Assembly: GCA_016195395.1 (NCBI GenBank)
Contig: JACPZR010000525.1
Coordinates: forward strand, 1 to 6,887
Length of the DNA stretch: 6,887 nucleotides
DNA from: Spirochaetia bacterium
GTDB taxonomy: Bacteria; Spirochaetota; Leptospirae; Leptospirales; Leptonemataceae
Reading direction: 5' to 3'
This document shows positions 5,756 through 6,887 of this stretch, one piece after another. The notes under the pieces are model-generated. The model was not told the origin of the DNA, did not search any database, and was given only the letters and a program-made list of their open reading frames with translations. The position numbers and the translations under genes are program-made. Numbering within the stretch: the first letter of the stretch is position 1; each line of letters starts with the position of its first letter.

Positions 5756-6870
5756 CGCTCCGACGCGCGCAGTTTCTTGATTACTTGAACAGGTCCGTCA
5801 TCGGGCTTCCCTTCACCGTCTATCTCACGGTGGCGGGTCCACACACAGCCCTTGGACTCCTGCGTTTTCTGACGTCGCTTTATGCTATTCCCGGCCGCGG
5901 TGTTCTCTGGATTCACACGTGGTTTACCGGCTTCTACTGCGGCGGCCTGTTGTTCGTTTCATACTTCAGAAACGATGCCATTCCCGCGGAAGGTCATGTC
6001 TTTACGGCGCTCGCGGCGGCGGGTGCTGCTGTATTCCTGATCCGCGCTAAATGGCTCCTCAACCATCGGCTGGTGGACCTGGCCTCAGGGAAGCGACGCG
6101 CTCTGCGCGATGTCCGCAAAGGCGCCGCCATTGAATCCCGGCTGGCACGACTTGCGTCCGCCGTTTTCCCCAAGCGGGAAGCTCTATTGTTTCAAGAGGG
6201 CCGGGACACCCCGGCGCGGCGTGAGAGAATTCTTCTGATCGCGGCCGCGTTTCCGGGATTTGACGACCGTGTGAGTGAAGCGCCCGGCTCTCCGGGTGCG
6301 GAAACATCGCTCTATCGTGAGTGGGAACGGTTTGTGGAACCCCTCCACAGCGCGCTGCTTGCGGAAGGTTTCTTTGTAGAGGGAGGGCCCGGCGGACTTG
6401 CAGCCACAACGTCGCTAGAGGGCGAGGGAATCGACAAGGAACGCTTGGCGCGCGGACTCGCCTTGGTGCGGAAGCTTCTGACCACGGCCGTCCAATTCCG
6501 CAGGGCAGAAGAGAGTCGCGGCCGGCGCCTCTGGCACATGCAAATCGCGCTTGCAGTAGGGGACTCTGTTGGACTTTCGTGCGGAGGCGGGAATCCTTCT
6601 TGGACCCATAGGGGCAGAATTGTCCGGGACGCTGAAAACCATCTGGCACACATCTCACACCAGCCGGCTGATGCGGCGTGGGATTCACTATGGATTCATG
6701 AAGAGCTGTGTGGCCTTCTTGGGCCGTTCTTCCAGAATGAGGGGGGCGGCGTGAAACAGGGCTTGTGGCAGCGTGCCGGAGCCCTCCGCGCTGACCTGGC
6801 GGCTGACCCCGCGGGCACGCAGCCGGCTCAGGATTTTGTTGCCCGCGCGCGATACTCCGGTTTAATTTGA
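5584..6870 (+). CDS. Multi-pass membrane protein with degenerate class III cyclase-like domain
   Basis: This frame gives 428 residues from ATG 5584, but its first 28 or so are probably not authentic (see the overlapping frame from 5531). Residues about 38-158 hold several hydrophobic segments (for example GLELLVTWVLAGLAA, GVLWIHTWFTGFYCGGLLFVSYF, FTALAAAGAAVFLI), followed by a strongly basic stretch (about 161-185) that should be cytoplasmic. Residues about 213-370 follow the order of motifs of class III adenylate/guanylate cyclases: RERILLIAAAFPGF for the F-D-x-x-GF strand, AEGFFVEGGPGGLAA for the GD hairpin, MQIALAVGDSVG for the GIHTG segment and RDAENHLAHI for the DAVNLAARL helix. Both metal-binding aspartates are replaced (Ala222 and Gly271) and the catalytic Arg by His356, while Asn352 is kept. 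It may therefore be a sensor or binding protein without cyclase activity. The domain match is by eye. It lies 30 bases after exbD and is probably in its operon. Confidence 0.7.
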   Translation: MAAGALRRLCCSSRYHNPLALCISVIDGIQLRFYAGATGLELLVTWVLAGLAAKETITLRRAQFLDYLNRSVIGLPFTVYLTVAGPHTALGLLRFLTSLYAIPGRGVLWIHTWFTGFYCGGLLFVSYFRNDAIPAEGHVFTALAAAGAAVFLIRAKWLLNHRLVDLASGKRRALRDVRKGAAIESRLARLASAVFPKREALLFQEGRDTPARRERILLIAAAFPGFDDRVSEAPGSPGAETSLYREWERFVEPLHSALLAEGFFVEGGPGGLAATTSLEGEGIDKERLARGLALVRKLLTTAVQFRRAEESRGRRLWHMQIALAVGDSVGLSCGGGNPSWTHRGRIVRDAENHLAHISHQPADAAWDSLWIHEELCGLLGPFFQNEGGGVKQGLWQRAGALRADLAADPAGTQPAQDFVARARYSGLI

Positions 6871-6874
6871 GGAG
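6869..6874 (+). promoter_or_regulatory. Shine-Dalgarno-like sequence, possible start of a next gene at the edge
   Basis: GAGGAG overlaps the TGA stop of the cyclase-like gene and lies three bases before a TTG at 6878. Since exbD also uses TTG with an upstream GGAG, a further co-transcribed gene may begin here, but only three codons are visible and the true start could lie beyond the window. Confidence 0.3.
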
Positions 6875-6887
6875 CACTTGGACGCCA

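Noticed and set aside
1..6887. CRISPR arrays, tRNA or rRNA genes, insertion sequences, attachment sites
   Set aside because: No regularly spaced repeats, structural RNA signatures, transposase frames or terminal inverted repeats were seen in reading the window.

Overview
The window looks like a chromosomal segment of a moderately GC-rich Gram-negative (diderm) bacterium. It encodes an ExbB/ExbD-type proton channel, a lipoprotein, and a secreted protein that may sit in the outer membrane. Paired FecR-type proteins with the TPTAIAGVRGT signature, a loose lipobox (LTFC) and a membrane-anchored cyclase-like protein would fit a spirochaete of the Leptospira/Leptonema/Turneriella group. That assignment is an inference from style; no marker gene is present.

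Layout. (1) Positions 1-1107, minus strand: the first 369 residues of an exported protein of unknown function whose 3' end lies outside the window. (2) A 101-base divergent intergenic region. (3) Positions 1209-4094, plus strand: an ECF-type sigma factor, a single-pass membrane FecR-domain protein 36 bases downstream, then a FecR-domain lipoprotein. The two FecR proteins share both their FecR core and a C-terminal domain of about 50 residues. A hairpin directly after the first FecR stop may set different expression levels, and a strong intrinsic terminator (4121-4151) ends the unit. (4) Positions 4253-6870, plus strand: a BFD-like [2Fe-2S] protein, ExbB, ExbD (TTG start, coupled to exbB), and a membrane protein whose C-terminal half resembles a class III nucleotidyl cyclase without its metal-binding aspartates. 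A Shine-Dalgarno-like sequence at the right edge suggests that another gene follows.

How it may work together. The sigma factor and the first FecR protein look like a sigma/anti-sigma pair that senses the envelope, with the lipoprotein as a second component at the membrane surface. ExbB/ExbD and the BFD-like protein suggest energised outer-membrane transport and iron handling. No TonB, TonB-dependent receptor or Fur box is visible, so the link between the two units is only proximity and the iron theme.

Points most worth a second look: the two FecR paralogues with different membrane anchors and a common C-terminal domain; the cyclase-like domain that appears catalytically dead; and an apparent frameshift near 5640-5700 that separates the likely true N-terminus of that cyclase-like protein (from ATG 5531) from the rest of its reading frame.
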